From Pyrococcus yayanosii CH1 (GTDB taxonomy: Archaea; Methanobacteriota_B; Thermococci; Thermococcales; Thermococcaceae): DNA of 64,000 bases. Shown here piece by piece: positions 39,254-47,944 of the stretch. The translations under genes and the position numbers were made by a program. The notes under the pieces were generated by a model. It was not told where the DNA came from. It saw only the letters and a program-made list of their open reading frames with translations, and did not search any database. Numbering within the stretch: the first letter of the stretch is position 1; each line of letters starts with the position of its first letter. The stretch is taken from the NCBI RefSeq assembly GCF_000215995.1, contig NC_015680.1, forward strand, positions 310,001-374,000, in the 5' to 3' direction.

Positions 39254-40324
39254 TCAATAAATTTCCCCAAATAACTTTTTGAGGTTCCTTTTGAATGGTG
39301 GCCAAACTACACCCCTGTCCGTTATTATTCCCGTGAGGTATTTGTGCGGGGTTACATCGAAGGCAGGGTTGTAGACGTCTACATCTGGTGCCACCCTACA
39401 GCCCCCGCACCTTAGGACCTCCTCGGGTGAGCGCTCCTCTATCGGAATATCTTTACCACTCTTCAGGCTCATATCAATCGTCGAGAGAGGTGCCACCGTG
39501 AAGAAGGGTATTCCGTGCTCCCTCGCGAGAACTGCTAGCATGTAGGTTCCTATCTTGTTGGCGAAGTCTCCGTTGGCCACTATCCTGTCTGCTCCAACGA
39601 TTATCGCGTCGACCTTCCCCTGCTGCATTACGAAGGCGGCTGCGTTGTCAGCTATGAGCTTGAGCGGTATTCCGTCATAGCTGTACTCCCAGGCCGAAAG
39701 CCTCGCTCCTTGTAGTACCGGCCTCGTTTCGTCCACCCAGAGGAGTTTTAGCGTCCCCTCCTTGTGCATCACCCTAAGGACAGCCCCCACCGTGCCGAGG
39801 TGGACGGTTGCCAAGCTACCGGCGTTGCAGTGCGTTAGAACGTTGCCCTCGGGCAGAACTTCCGCACCGTAGTGACCCATCCTGAGGTTCGCCTCTACAT
39901 CCTCATCGGCAATCCTCTGAGCCTCCTCGACAATCAGGCGTTTGATCTCGTCGAGTGAATCCTCCCGGTGCTCCTCAGCGAGCTCCTTAACCCTGTTGAG
40001 GGCCCAAAAGAGGTTCACAGCGGTGGGTCTCGTGTTCTTGAGGGTCTCGTAGGCCTTGTAGAAACCGGCGAAGAAATCTTCCTTGGTCTTTGCCTTCGAG
40101 GTCTCTGCATAGAGGGCCAGGCCGAAGGCGGCCGTCGCTCCGATGGCAGGAGCACCGCGCACCTTCATAGTCTTTATGGCCTCAGCAACTTCCTCAACGG
40201 TCCTTAGGGCAATAATTTTAAACTCCGCCGGTAGTTTCGTCTGATCGATGATGTAGACCGTGCCCGCCTTGTACTCCACGCTCCTCGGCAGCTTCGTAAG
40301 CTCCTCGGGCCTATACTTCAGCAT
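39254..40324 (-). CDS. mtnA: Methylthioribose-1-phosphate isomerase
   Basis: 356 residues from the ATG at 40324 after GGTGATTCCC; a GTG at 40333 overlaps this site. Family motifs include MKVRGAPAIGATAAFGLALY, LTHCNAGSLATVHLGTV (active-site Cys) and GADRIVANGDFANKIGTY (active-site Asp). It converts 5-methylthioribose-1-phosphate in methionine salvage. A related archaeal enzyme, ribose-1,5-bisphosphate isomerase, is shorter and lacks this exact set. A minus-strand TATA (GTTATAAGG) lies about 35 bases upstream. Confidence 0.93.
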   Translation of the reverse strand: MLKYRPEELTKLPRSVEYKAGTVYIIDQTKLPAEFKIIALRTVEEVAEAIKTMKVRGAPAIGATAAFGLALYAETSKAKTKEDFFAGFYKAYETLKNTRPTAVNLFWALNRVKELAEEHREDSLDEIKRLIVEEAQRIADEDVEANLRMGHYGAEVLPEGNVLTHCNAGSLATVHLGTVGAVLRVMHKEGTLKLLWVDETRPVLQGARLSAWEYSYDGIPLKLIADNAAAFVMQQGKVDAIIVGADRIVANGDFANKIGTYMLAVLAREHGIPFFTVAPLSTIDMSLKSGKDIPIEERSPEEVLRCGGCRVAPDVDVYNPAFDVTPHKYLTGIITDRGVVWPPFKRNLKKLFGEIY

Positions 40325-40415
40325 GGGAATCACCGAGTTTAATTCTGCTCCTCCCTTATAACGGTTAGCGACCGCCTAGAAATGAAGGTAAAATGAAATA
40401 GAAGCAAAGTTGAAG

Positions 40416-41855
40416 TCATCCCTTCGCGACGCCTATGGGCCTCATCCTGGCGACGAGCTTCGCTATTCCGGCCTCGCTGACAACTTTGACGACGTTGTCC
40501 ACGTTCTTGTAGGCTCCCGGGGCTTCTTCGGCGACCACACGCATACTAGCAGCTCTGACGTAGATTCCCCTCTGGAGAAGCTCCTGCCTTATCCTGTCGC
40601 CGCGGTACTGCCTCGTGGCAGCCTTCCTGCTCAGCACCCTCCCGGCACCGTGGCAGGTGGAACCGAAGGTCTCCTCCATGGCACCCTCCGTTCCCGCTAG
40701 GACGTAGCTGGCCGTTCCCATGCTTCCCGGGATGAGGACGGGCTGGCCGACGTGGCGGTATACCTTCGGCACGGCCTCATGGCCGGGCGGGAAGGCTCTC
40801 GTGGCTCCCTTCCTGTGGACGATGACCCTGACTTTCTTCCCATTAACGACGTGCTCCTCGACCTTACCTATGTTGTGGGCCACGTCGTAAACGATCTCCA
40901 TTCCCATGTCCTCGGGATCCTGCCTGAAGACCTCCTGGAAGCTCTCCCTGACCCAGTGTGTTATCATCTGCCTGTTGGCCCAGGCGAAGTTGGCAGCAGC
41001 CTTCATGGCGCTGAAGTACTTCTGACCTTCTTCGCTCTGGAAGGGAACGCTCACAAGCTCGCGGTCGGGCCAGGGAAGACCGTATTTCCTCACGGCCCTC
41101 TCCATTATTCTGAGGTAGTCGCTCGCCACCTGGTGGCCCAAACCTCTTGATCCTGTGTGAACCATGACAACGACCTGTCCCTCGAAGAGTCCATAGGCCT
41201 TGGCTATTTCGGGGTCGAAAACCTTATCAACGACCTGAACCTCGAGGAAGTGGTTTCCAGAGCCGAGAGAACCGAGCTGAGGAGCACCTCTCTGCTTTGC
41301 CCTCTGGCTCACTGCGTTCGGATCTGCTCCTTCCATTCTGCCGCCTTCCTCAAGCCTTTCCAGGTCCCTCTCCCATCCGTAACCGTTGTCGACTGCCCAC
41401 TTGGCTCCATCGGCAAGAACATCGTCAAGCTGGGTCCAGTGTAGCCTGACGCGGCCCTGGCTGCCGAGACCGCTCGGAACGTTCTTGAAAAGCGTGTCGA
41501 CGAGCTCCTTAATCCTTGGCCTGACATCCTTCTCGGTAAGGTTGGTTCTTATGAGCCTGACGCCGCAGTTTATGTCGTAGCCGATTCCTCCGGGGCTTAT
41601 AACACCCTCGTTTACGTCAAAGGCCGCAACGCCACCTATTGGGAAGCCGTAGCCCTGGTGGCCGTCGGGCATGACTATGGAGTACTTGTAGATGCCCGGA
41701 AGCATTGCAACGTTGGCGGCCTGCTCAAGTGTCCTATCCTGCTTCATCTTCTGGAGCAGAACCTCGTCAGCATAAACCCTCCCCGGAACACGCATTCTCC
41801 TGTCGAACTTCGGTATCTCCCACCTTATCTTATCTATCCTTTTCAGCGGGACCAC
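40416..41855 (-). CDS. rtcB: tRNA-splicing ligase RtcB, intein-free
   Basis: 479 residues from a GTG at 41855. The metal-binding Cys is C97 in GYDINCGVR, with [10 protein letters not shown] and GSGNHFLEV supplying His ligands; the His that is guanylylated lies in STCHGAGR near the C-terminus. RtcB joins tRNA halves after intron removal and repairs 2',3'-cyclic phosphate ends. The Pyrococcus horikoshii homologue carries an intein; none interrupts this copy. Confidence 0.98.
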   Translation of the reverse strand: MVPLKRIDKIRWEIPKFDRRMRVPGRVYADEVLLQKMKQDRTLEQAANVAMLPGIYKYSIVMPDGHQGYGFPIGGVAAFDVNEGVISPGGIGYDINCGVRLIRTNLTEKDVRPRIKELVDTLFKNVPSGLGSQGRVRLHWTQLDDVLADGAKWAVDNGYGWERDLERLEEGGRMEGADPNAVSQRAKQRGAPQLGSLGSGNHFLEVQVVDKVFDPEIAKAYGLFEGQVVVMVHTGSRGLGHQVASDYLRIMERAVRKYGLPWPDRELVSVPFQSEEGQKYFSAMKAAANFAWANRQMITHWVRESFQEVFRQDPEDMGMEIVYDVAHNIGKVEEHVVNGKKVRVIVHRKGATRAFPPGHEAVPKVYRHVGQPVLIPGSMGTASYVLAGTEGAMEETFGSTCHGAGRVLSRKAATRQYRGDRIRQELLQRGIYVRAASMRVVAEEAPGAYKNVDNVVKVVSEAGIAKLVARMRPIGVAKG

Positions 41856-41891
41856 CGGCCCACACCCAGCCTTAATATATGGGGCAGATAT

Positions 41892-42572
41892 TTAAAGGTT
41901 GAGTAACCTCAGGAGGTAGGGAAGAATAACCGCCGTTAGGACACCGTTAAGGGCCATCGCCAGCCCGCTCACAGCTCCCGAGAGTTCGTCATCGAGGATT
42001 ATCCTGGCCGTTCCAAGGCCGTGTGAGGTAACCCCCATCGCGAGACCCCTCGCGACCCTGTCCCGGATGCGGAGGAATTTCATAAGCTCGACGCCGAAGG
42101 CGTTGCCCATAATCCCGGTGAGAATAACGAAGACGGCGGTCAGTGCTGGGATGCCTCCTATCTTCTCGCTAACTCCGACGGCTATCGCGGTCGTGACGCT
42201 TTTTGGAGCTAAGCTCCTTAGAATATCTTCACCGGCCCCCAGCCCCTTCGCAATCAGGTAAACGCTGAAGAATGCCGTCAGGCAGCCAAAGGCGATGCCA
42301 ACGGCTATTTCCTTTCCGTATTCAGCTATGATGCGCCTCTGCTTGTAAACCGGCACCGCTAGGCTTACGACGGCCGGTCCGAGCAGGAAGCTAAGGAACC
42401 TTGCCGATGCCATGTAGTCCTCGTAAGGGATGCCAGAGATCCAGAGGAAGGTTGCTATGGCCGCTATTGAGAGTAGGACAGGGTTCAGAAGGGGGCTCCT
42501 CTTCCTCGCGTATAGCCCCGAGAATAACCAGTATAAAAGCAGGGTTGCGAAGATGCCGAAGGTCTCAGGCAT
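41892..42572 (-). CDS. LrgB/CidB-type membrane protein
   Basis: 226 residues from the ATG at 42572 after GGTGGTGG. Six or more hydrophobic helices are visible, with the family segments SLAPKSVTTAIAVGVSEKIG and TSHGLGTARIILDD. In bacteria LrgB works with LrgA in membrane permeability and, as shown in chloroplasts and some bacteria, in glycolate or pyruvate transport. The role in archaea is open. It overlaps the upstream LrgA-like gene by eight bases. Confidence 0.93.
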   Translation of the reverse strand: MPETFGIFATLLLYWLFSGLYARKRSPLLNPVLLSIAAIATFLWISGIPYEDYMASARFLSFLLGPAVVSLAVPVYKQRRIIAEYGKEIAVGIAFGCLTAFFSVYLIAKGLGAGEDILRSLAPKSVTTAIAVGVSEKIGGIPALTAVFVILTGIMGNAFGVELMKFLRIRDRVARGLAMGVTSHGLGTARIILDDELSGAVSGLAMALNGVLTAVILPYLLRLLNL

Positions 42573-42915
42573 TGCCACCACCCCGCACGAGCTCCACAAG
42601 CTTCCCCGTCAGGGACAGCGTCAGGAGAAAGCTTCCGACGAGTGCTAGGGATACGGGAACGATGTTGCCCTTCAGCAGGCCTGCGTAAGCGATTATCCCG
42701 ACGCCCGGGGGTATGAACATGATGCTCATGTTCCTCACGAGGAACTCGGCTTCTCTTTCAACGTGCTCGAGCTTCACGAGGCCGGTTAGCAGGGCGAGGA
42801 GGAGGAAGAGCATCCCGATGACGCTGCCCGGCGCCATGAGGTTGAAAGTTTCCTCGAGGAGCTGGCCGAGGAATAGAAACCCGAATATTATAGCGAGCCC
42901 CCTGAACATTTGCAT
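42565..42915 (-). CDS. LrgA/CidA-type holin-like membrane protein
   Basis: 116 residues with four helices and the family signature PGSVIGMLFLLLALL and FIPPGVGIIAYAGLL. The start is ATG 42915 or, with better spacing from GGGATG, ATG 42909. Together with the LrgB gene it forms a two-gene operon, without the LytSR regulators that control it in bacteria. Confidence 0.92.
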   Translation of the reverse strand: MQMFRGLAIIFGFLFLGQLLEETFNLMAPGSVIGMLFLLLALLTGLVKLEHVEREAEFLVRNMSIMFIPPGVGIIAYAGLLKGNIVPVSLALVGSFLLTLSLTGKLVELVRGGGNA

Positions 42916-42976
42916 CCCTAAAGGGGTTGAGGCGAAGGGATAATAAGGTTGCCCCCCAACTTTCTATGGTGATGGT

Positions 42977-43366
42977 ATGGAGCAGAGGACACACCTGCTC
43001 ACGTCGAGGGAGTTCGTTGGGGAGCCCCTTGAACTTAAGCCGGGCTATGCAAGGGTCAGGCTGAAGACGAGAGAGGATATGAAAGTTGATGAGAAGGGCC
43101 TCGTTCACGGAGGTTTCACATTCGGCCTCGCCGATTACGCCGCCATGCTCGCCGTTAATGAACCCACGGTGGTGCTTGGAAAGGCGGAGGTTAGGTTCAC
43201 GAGGCCGGTGAAGGTAGGGGACGAGCTCGTGGCAGAAGCCAAGGTTGTTGAGGACCTTGGTCGGAAGAAGATTGTCTGGGTGGAAGTCTTCAGGAGGGAG
43301 GGGGAGAAGGTTTTAGAGGGGACCTTCCACTGCTACGTCCTCGAGAAGCACGTGCTTGAGATGTGA
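42977..43366 (+). CDS. Hotdog-fold thioesterase, PaaI-like
   Basis: 129 residues with the PaaI/YbgC-type motif LVHGGFTFGLADYAAMLAVN, whose HGG and Asp are typical catalytic positions, and the central strands GKAEVRFTRPVKVGDELVAE. It probably cleaves an acyl-CoA thioester; the substrate is unknown. A TATA-like ATAATAAGG lies about 35 bases upstream. Confidence 0.9.
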   Translation: MEQRTHLLTSREFVGEPLELKPGYARVRLKTREDMKVDEKGLVHGGFTFGLADYAAMLAVNEPTVVLGKAEVRFTRPVKVGDELVAEAKVVEDLGRKKIVWVEVFRREGEKVLEGTFHCYVLEKHVLEM

Positions 43367-43373
43367 AATTTAC

Positions 43374-43763
43374 TCACTTATCCACCAACCTCCTTTCCTT
43401 CGGCACGTAGTTCTTCACGACGCCGTCCACGAGCCTCCCGCCGCCGAGCCAGTAGTCCTTCCACTTCAATATTACCCAGGCTCGTCCTTTGACGTTCACG
43501 GGGACATCTTCACCTTTAAGCCATGCGAGAGCCCTCTTATCGTCTAGCTCTATCACGTTTTTTGTCGCCTTAGGACCCACGAGGAATGCGCCCTCTATCG
43601 TCAGCCTTATCCCGTCCTTCTCAATCTTCCCGAAGTAAACTCCCTGATGGCCCTTCTCTCCAAATTTACATCCTTTGTACGCGTAAACGCGGTCATTTCT
43701 TACCTCATAGATGAGGTCAGGGGCGTAGCCATAGCCCTCGATGAGGAGCTTCTTCACGTCCAT
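43374..43763 (-). CDS. PUA-like domain protein related to the RsmF C-terminal domain
   Basis: 129 residues from the ATG at 43763 after GAGGTGG. The end WLGGGRLVDGVVKNYVPKER matches the lGxGK...G..KN.yPK..R pattern of the PUA domain at the C-terminus of RsmF/NOP2-type rRNA methyltransferases, but no methyltransferase domain is attached. It is probably an RNA-binding module. The gene upstream on the same strand (43774-44265) ends 10 bases before it, so the two are an operon. Confidence 0.7.
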   Translation of the reverse strand: MDVKKLLIEGYGYAPDLIYEVRNDRVYAYKGCKFGEKGHQGVYFGKIEKDGIRLTIEGAFLVGPKATKNVIELDDKRALAWLKGEDVPVNVKGRAWVILKWKDYWLGGGRLVDGVVKNYVPKERRLVDK

Positions 43764-43773
43764 GAGACCCACC

Positions 43774-44265
43774 TCACAGATACTTCATTAGCGTGTTGAG
43801 GGCCCACTCGAAGGCCTCCCTATCCTCGACATCCACGACATGATCGAGGTACTGAAGAGCCCTCAGGTTGATTATCATATATGCCTCGTTCCTGTCGAGA
43901 CCGAGGTCGTAGGCGTCGTAGTAAACCCGCTCCTCCCCCAGGGCCTCGTTCATTATATCGACGAAGTATCGAATATCCTCCACGCTCAGCTCGTCCCGCT
44001 TGCTCTCCATTTCGTCCATAAACCTCTCAAGCTTCATGAGGGGCTCGATATCGAGCTTCAGCGCGCCTCTCACGAACTGGAACTGCCCTATGCGGAACAC
44101 CTTGACGTCCTCATCATCTCTAACGGCTATCGAGTCCCAGAGGATGAGGCCCTCTATAACCCTCGCACCCCCGTACTTCATGCTGAGTTCGTCGAGGACC
44201 TCCATAGTGGCCTTCATCTCTTCGAGGAACTCCTCCTCGTCGTCGAACCTAACAACCTTGCTCAC
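43774..44265 (-). CDS. Unrecognised acidic cytoplasmic protein
   Basis: 163 residues from a GTG at 44265 that follows GGGAGGA; an ATG at 44277 would overlap that site. The protein is acidic and mostly helical, with no membrane segment, no cysteines and no motif that I recognise (RFDDEEEFLEEMKATMEVLD; LNTLMKYL). It precedes the PUA-like gene in the same operon and is divergent from truA, so a link to RNA modification is possible but unproven. Confidence 0.7.
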   Translation of the reverse strand: MSKVVRFDDEEEFLEEMKATMEVLDELSMKYGGARVIEGLILWDSIAVRDDEDVKVFRIGQFQFVRGALKLDIEPLMKLERFMDEMESKRDELSVEDIRYFVDIMNEALGEERVYYDAYDLGLDRNEAYMIINLRALQYLDHVVDVEDREAFEWALNTLMKYL

Positions 44266-44344
44266 GGTTCCTCCCATAACCATATCCGCTACCCAATGGA
44301 TGTAGGGCCGAGCTCCTTATTAAGGGTTAGGTCGAGGTACGAGC

Positions 44345-45145
44345 ATGAAGGTTGCCCTAAGGATAGCCTACGACGGGACGCAGTTTCACGGCTTTCAGAG
44401 GCAGCCTAGCCTGAGGACTGTGGAGGGCGAGCTTCTGAGGGTTCTGGAAGAGGTGGGCCTCGAGCCCGTGGACTTCAAGGGGGCCTCTCGGACGGACAAG
44501 GGTGTGAGTGCCTTTGGCAACGTCGTGGCGTTCACTGTGCCAGATGATGCGGCCCATCTAGTAAAACCAAGGGTTCTCAACGCTCGGCTGGAGGATGTCT
44601 GGGTGCTGGGCGTGGCGAAGGTTCCCAAGGACTTTCACCCCCGCTTCTGGGCAAAGTCCAAGGTTTACAGGTACTATCTCGTCGGGTGGGGGCTCAACGT
44701 GGGGGCGATGAGGGAATGTGCCGCCCTCTTTGTTGGAGAGCACGACTTCTCTGCCTTTGCGAGGCTTGACGGAAGGGACCCTGTCCGAAGAATACTCCGG
44801 GCATCCGTGGAGGAGCGGGGTCCAATCGTGGTTGTAGAAATTGAAGGGGAGAGTTTCCTCTGGGAGATGGTTAGAAGGATTGTTACCGCCGTAAGGCTCT
44901 GTGGCGAGGGTAAACTAGAATTGGGGGATGTTGAGGCCATGCTCCGTGGCGAGTTTGAGGAAAGCAGGAAGCTCCCGCCGGCCCCACCTGAAGGCTTAGT
45001 CCTCTGGGCCGTAAAATACGAGGGCGTTGAGTTTGAGGTGGACGCCTACACTGTCGAATTAGTGAGGAAGGAGCTCTTTGAGCGGTTTTCGGCGGCGGCT
45101 GTCAGGGCGGCCATCTTCGAGGACTTCCTCCGCCAACTTTATTAA
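44345..45145 (+). CDS. truA: tRNA pseudouridine synthase TruA
   Basis: 266 residues. The catalytic Asp is D51 in GASRTDKGVSA, and AYDGTQFHGFQRQ and the SKVYRYYL segment are typical. It makes pseudouridine 38-40 in the tRNA anticodon arm. With truD and pus10 the window thus holds three stand-alone tRNA pseudouridine synthases. Confidence 0.97.
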   Translation: MKVALRIAYDGTQFHGFQRQPSLRTVEGELLRVLEEVGLEPVDFKGASRTDKGVSAFGNVVAFTVPDDAAHLVKPRVLNARLEDVWVLGVAKVPKDFHPRFWAKSKVYRYYLVGWGLNVGAMRECAALFVGEHDFSAFARLDGRDPVRRILRASVEERGPIVVVEIEGESFLWEMVRRIVTAVRLCGEGKLELGDVEAMLRGEFEESRKLPPAPPEGLVLWAVKYEGVEFEVDAYTVELVRKELFERFSAAAVRAAIFEDFLRQLY

Positions 45146-45175
45146 CGTCCCCTTCCATGGGAATCCGGTGATTGC

Positions 45176-45643
45176 ATGAAAGTCGAAGGCCTCGTGGCGA
45201 GCCTGAGGAACGCCGAAACAATAAAGGAGCTCTTCACCATACTGAGGAAGAAGGGGGCACCAGTAATCGAGCTCGACGGCGAGAGGTTCCTCATCGTTGT
45301 GGAGGGGGACTTCGAGGGGAAGCCCTTCTGGACCGAGATAAACGGCGTCAAGGCTAATATGGCCCTTGGAGACGCTATGTTGAACTCCGCGAGCGTCCCC
45401 TTTAAGTGCAAGAGGCCCTACACGGGCGGTAACCTCATACTGGTCAGGACATCGGAGATCGAGGCATCCGAGTTCCTCATTGCCTACAGGGACGGCGGAG
45501 TCCTCTACTTCCACGTGAAGGACGGTGAGGTCAAGGAGATAAGCTCCCAAGAATACGAAGCCCTGAAGGAGAAGATGCCAGAGTTCAAGGTTAGGAGCTT
45601 CAGCGACGAGCAGATGGAGGGAATGGGGGCGTTCTTCGGTTGA
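45176..45643 (+). CDS. Unrecognised soluble protein
   Basis: 155 residues starting at the ATG at 45176; a TATA-like CTTTATTAAC sits about 35 bases upstream, just at the truA end. It has mixed alpha/beta character, one Cys (KCKRPYTGGNLILVR) and no membrane segment. I recognise no family. Monocistronic or cotranscribed with the MoaD-like gene 66 bases downstream. Confidence 0.7.
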   Translation: MKVEGLVASLRNAETIKELFTILRKKGAPVIELDGERFLIVVEGDFEGKPFWTEINGVKANMALGDAMLNSASVPFKCKRPYTGGNLILVRTSEIEASEFLIAYRDGGVLYFHVKDGEVKEISSQEYEALKEKMPEFKVRSFSDEQMEGMGAFFG

Positions 45644-45709
45644 CCCCTCGGGAGTGGTGGCCCTCATCATCCTCAGTGCCGGGCTCAGCTCCTCATCGGG
45701 GGTGATGCT

Positions 45710-45913
45710 ATGATTCGCGTTAAGGTCATCGGTAGGGGCATTGAGAGGGAGATCGAGTGGAGGGAGGGAATGCTCGTCAGGGACGTTCTTAAAGCAGTGG
45801 GCTTTAACACTGAGAGCGCTATCGCTAAGGTGAATGGCAAAGTCGCCCTTGAGGATGCTCCCGTAAGGGACGGCGACTTCGTGGAGATAATTCCCGTTGT
45901 CTCAGGGGGCTGA
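45710..45913 (+). CDS. MoaD/ThiS-like ubiquitin-fold protein ending in Gly-Gly
   Basis: 67 residues from the ATG after GGGGTGATG. It has the beta-grasp pattern and the C-terminal tail IIPVVSGG, the double glycine that is adenylated by E1-like enzymes. It could be a sulfur carrier for molybdopterin, thiamine or tRNA thiolation, or a protein modifier (SAMP). A second MoaD-like gene lies at 60175-60444. No E1-like gene is in the window. Confidence 0.88.
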   Translation: MIRVKVIGRGIEREIEWREGMLVRDVLKAVGFNTESAIAKVNGKVALEDAPVRDGDFVEIIPVVSGG

Positions 45914-45942
45914 GCTTTTTCCAACTTTCCAAACACCAAAAT

Positions 45943-45952
45943 CTTTATAACC
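45943..45952 (+). promoter_or_regulatory. TATA box for the TRAM protein gene
   Basis: CTTTATAACC. The start of transcription would be near 45972, exactly at the beginning of the leader hairpin. Confidence 0.65.
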
Positions 45953-45971
45953 TCTTCCCCCAAGTCTCCCA

Positions 45972-45991
45972 GACGCCCTTCTCGGGGCGTC
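45972..45991 (+). promoter_or_regulatory. Strong hairpin in the leader of the TRAM gene
   Basis: GACGCCC (45972-45978), a six-base loop, and GGGCGTC (45985-45991) form a perfect seven-pair G+C-rich stem at the expected 5' end of the mRNA. It is about 24 bases before the ATG at 46015. It may stabilise the mRNA or regulate translation. TRAM proteins act as RNA chaperones, so feedback through this structure is conceivable, but this is inference. Confidence 0.6.
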
Positions 45992-46014
45992 GAAAGTCTG
46001 TGGATGTGTTGGAA

Positions 46015-46236
46015 ATGTATGGTGGAAGATTTGGAGATAGGGAAAGGTTTGAGGCCCCCGTTAAGGTTGGAGAACGCTACAGAGTGAGGATTGAAAGCAT
46101 AGGAAAAGGCGGAGATGGCATAGCCAGAATAAAGGGCTTCGTGGTGTTCGTGCCCAACACGAAGGTTGGGGAGGAAGTTGAGATAGTCATAAACTCCGTG
46201 AAGAGGCGCTTCGCCTTTGCGGAGGTTATCGGCTGA
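46015..46236 (+). CDS. TRAM-domain RNA-binding protein
   Basis: 73 residues from the ATG at 46015 ([20 protein letters not shown]); GTG codons at 46000 and 46006 are less likely. The whole protein is one TRAM beta barrel ([34 protein letters not shown]). Stand-alone archaeal TRAM proteins serve as cold-shock-like RNA chaperones. A structured leader precedes it. Confidence 0.93.
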   Translation: MYGGRFGDRERFEAPVKVGERYRVRIESIGKGGDGIARIKGFVVFVPNTKVGEEVEIVINSVKRRFAFAEVIG

Positions 46237-46899
46237 ATGCGCTTCTGGATGGGGAGGATGGCCTTAAACCGGCTCCTCCCCCTTGTTTTAATCCTCTTCG
46301 TCGGCAGCTCCCTTGGAGAACCGCACTCCGTTAAGATCTATTTTGAGGCCCATGATGTTAGCCCTCTCTACAAAGCTGAGGTGGAGAGGATACTCAACGA
46401 GCTCGACGGCTTGGACGTGTTAGTTTTCGTAATCCCTAATCATGGTGGCGTTGCTGACCTGAGGCGACATCGGGACTTTGCGACGAAGCTTGGAAAGTAC
46501 AGGGTTGTTCTTCACGGATACGAGCACAGGCCTGGCGAGTGCGACCTGGAGGCCGTTGAAAAGGGTCTCAAAGTCCTGCGAGCCGTTAACTTAACCTCCG
46601 ACTATTTCGCCCCCTACGACTATGATTATACCTCCAGCTGCCTGGAGGCCCTCGGAGCTTTCAATCTAACACCCCTCACCGAGCGGTACATGGGAGGGGA
46701 ATTCTGCCCATACAGGGAGTACACCTGGTACACACCCTCCTTCTTGAAGCCCGTTCTCGTGGCTCTCTTCAGAAGCGACCTCCAAGCTTTTCCCTGTCTC
46801 CGCGTCGGCGTTCATCCGAGGGCCGTTGATTCAAGCTGGGAGGCCTTTGAGGAAATCGTTGAGGTCGCAAAAAGGCTAAATAACAGAACCGGCAACTAA
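46237..46899 (+). CDS. Exported DUF2334-type polysaccharide deacetylase-like protein
   Basis: 220 residues. The ATG at 46237 is immediately after the TRAM stop; ATG 46258 would also be possible. An N-terminal hydrophobic helix at about 10-27 looks like a signal peptide. EAHDVSPLYKAEVERIL and VIPNHGG near the start, VVLHGYEH in the middle and VGVHPRA at the end match the metal-binding pattern of DUF2334/NodB-like deacetylases. The substrate, perhaps a surface sugar, is unknown. Confidence 0.82.
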   Translation: MRFWMGRMALNRLLPLVLILFVGSSLGEPHSVKIYFEAHDVSPLYKAEVERILNELDGLDVLVFVIPNHGGVADLRRHRDFATKLGKYRVVLHGYEHRPGECDLEAVEKGLKVLRAVNLTSDYFAPYDYDYTSSCLEALGAFNLTPLTERYMGGEFCPYREYTWYTPSFLKPVLVALFRSDLQAFPCLRVGVHPRAVDSSWEAFEEIVEVAKRLNNRTGN

Positions 46900-46903
46900 G
46901 GGC

Positions 46904-47944
46904 ATGTTGCATGAGGTTCCCTTCGAGGAGGTACTCAGCGATCTAAGGAGGCTTGGAGCGAGGCGCGTTTTAATCCAGTCACCCGAGGGCCTGAGGAGAG
47001 AGGCTGAGGAGCTCGCCGAGTTCTTGGAAAGAGAGGGCATAGAGGCCATCCTCCACGGTGAGGTGAACTACGGAGCCTGCGACCCAGCCGACGCAGAGGC
47101 CAAGAGGCTCGGCTGCGATGCCCTCATACATCTCGGCCATTCCTATATGCGGCTCTCCCTTGAGGTTCCCACGATATTCATCCCCGCCTTCGCCCGCGTT
47201 GACGTCGTTTTGGCCCTTGAGAGAAACCTCAGAGAGATTAAGAAGCTCGGCCGCAGGATAATTCTTGTAACGACGGCTCAGCACATTCACCAGCTTCGGA
47301 GGGCAAGGGCGTTCTTGGAAAAGGCTGGCTTTAAGGTTGTCATCGGCCGGGGAGACTCGCGGGTGAGTTGGCCTGGCCAAGTTCTTGGCTGCAACTTTTC
47401 GGCCGCGAGGTTGGATGGGGACGGTATCCTCTTCATCGGAGCCGGAACATTCCATCCGCTTGGAGTGGCTCTCGCAACCGGAAAAAGGGTGCTTGCCGTG
47501 AATCCTTACAGCGGCGACGCCCTCTGGATGGACGAGATGGCGGAGAGGTTCATAAGGAAGCGCTGGGCCCAGATAGCCAAGGCCATGGATGCGAGGCGCT
47601 TTGGCGTGGTGGTGAGCACGAAGAAAGGACAGCTCCGGCTGGCGGAGGCGAGTAGAATAGTCAGGCTCCTCAGAGAGCACGGCCGCGAAGCGATGCTAAT
47701 CGCGATGGATGAGATAAGTTACTCGAAACTGGAAGGCTTTTCCTTTGATGCCTACGTCGTGGTTGCCTGTCCTAGAGTCCCCATAGATGACGTTGAGAAT
47801 TGGAGGAAGCCCGTGCTCACTCCGCCAGAGGTTGAAATTCTCCTCGGCCTTCGCACCGATTACAAGTTCGACGAGATAAGGGGTAGGGAGAGGGACAAAG
47901 ATGAACCCCTCGGTCCAAGCGTCCACGGGCCCGGTGCCCGCTGA
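46904..47944 (+). CDS. dph2: Diphthamide biosynthesis enzyme Dph2
   Basis: 346 residues. The three cysteines that hold the non-classical radical-SAM [4Fe-4S] cluster are C59 (YGACD), C163 (LGCNF) and C289 (VACPR). The enzyme transfers the aminocarboxypropyl group of SAM to a His of EF-2. It follows the deacetylase-like gene by four bases. The last 44 bases overlap the next gene. Confidence 0.96.
   Translation: MLHEVPFEEVLSDLRRLGARRVLIQSPEGLRREAEELAEFLEREGIEAILHGEVNYGACDPADAEAKRLGCDALIHLGHSYMRLSLEVPTIFIPAFARVDVVLALERNLREIKKLGRRIILVTTAQHIHQLRRARAFLEKAGFKVVIGRGDSRVSWPGQVLGCNFSAARLDGDGILFIGAGTFHPLGVALATGKRVLAVNPYSGDALWMDEMAERFIRKRWAQIAKAMDARRFGVVVSTKKGQLRLAEASRIVRLLREHGREAMLIAMDEISYSKLEGFSFDAYVVVACPRVPIDDVENWRKPVLTPPEVEILLGLRTDYKFDEIRGRERDKDEPLGPSVHGPGAR

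Noticed and set aside
45655-45705. Possible minus-strand C/D box RNA (GATGATGA, CTGA and CTGA elements)
   Set aside because: The order and spacing of the boxes do not fit C-D'-C'-D, and no terminal stem is visible.
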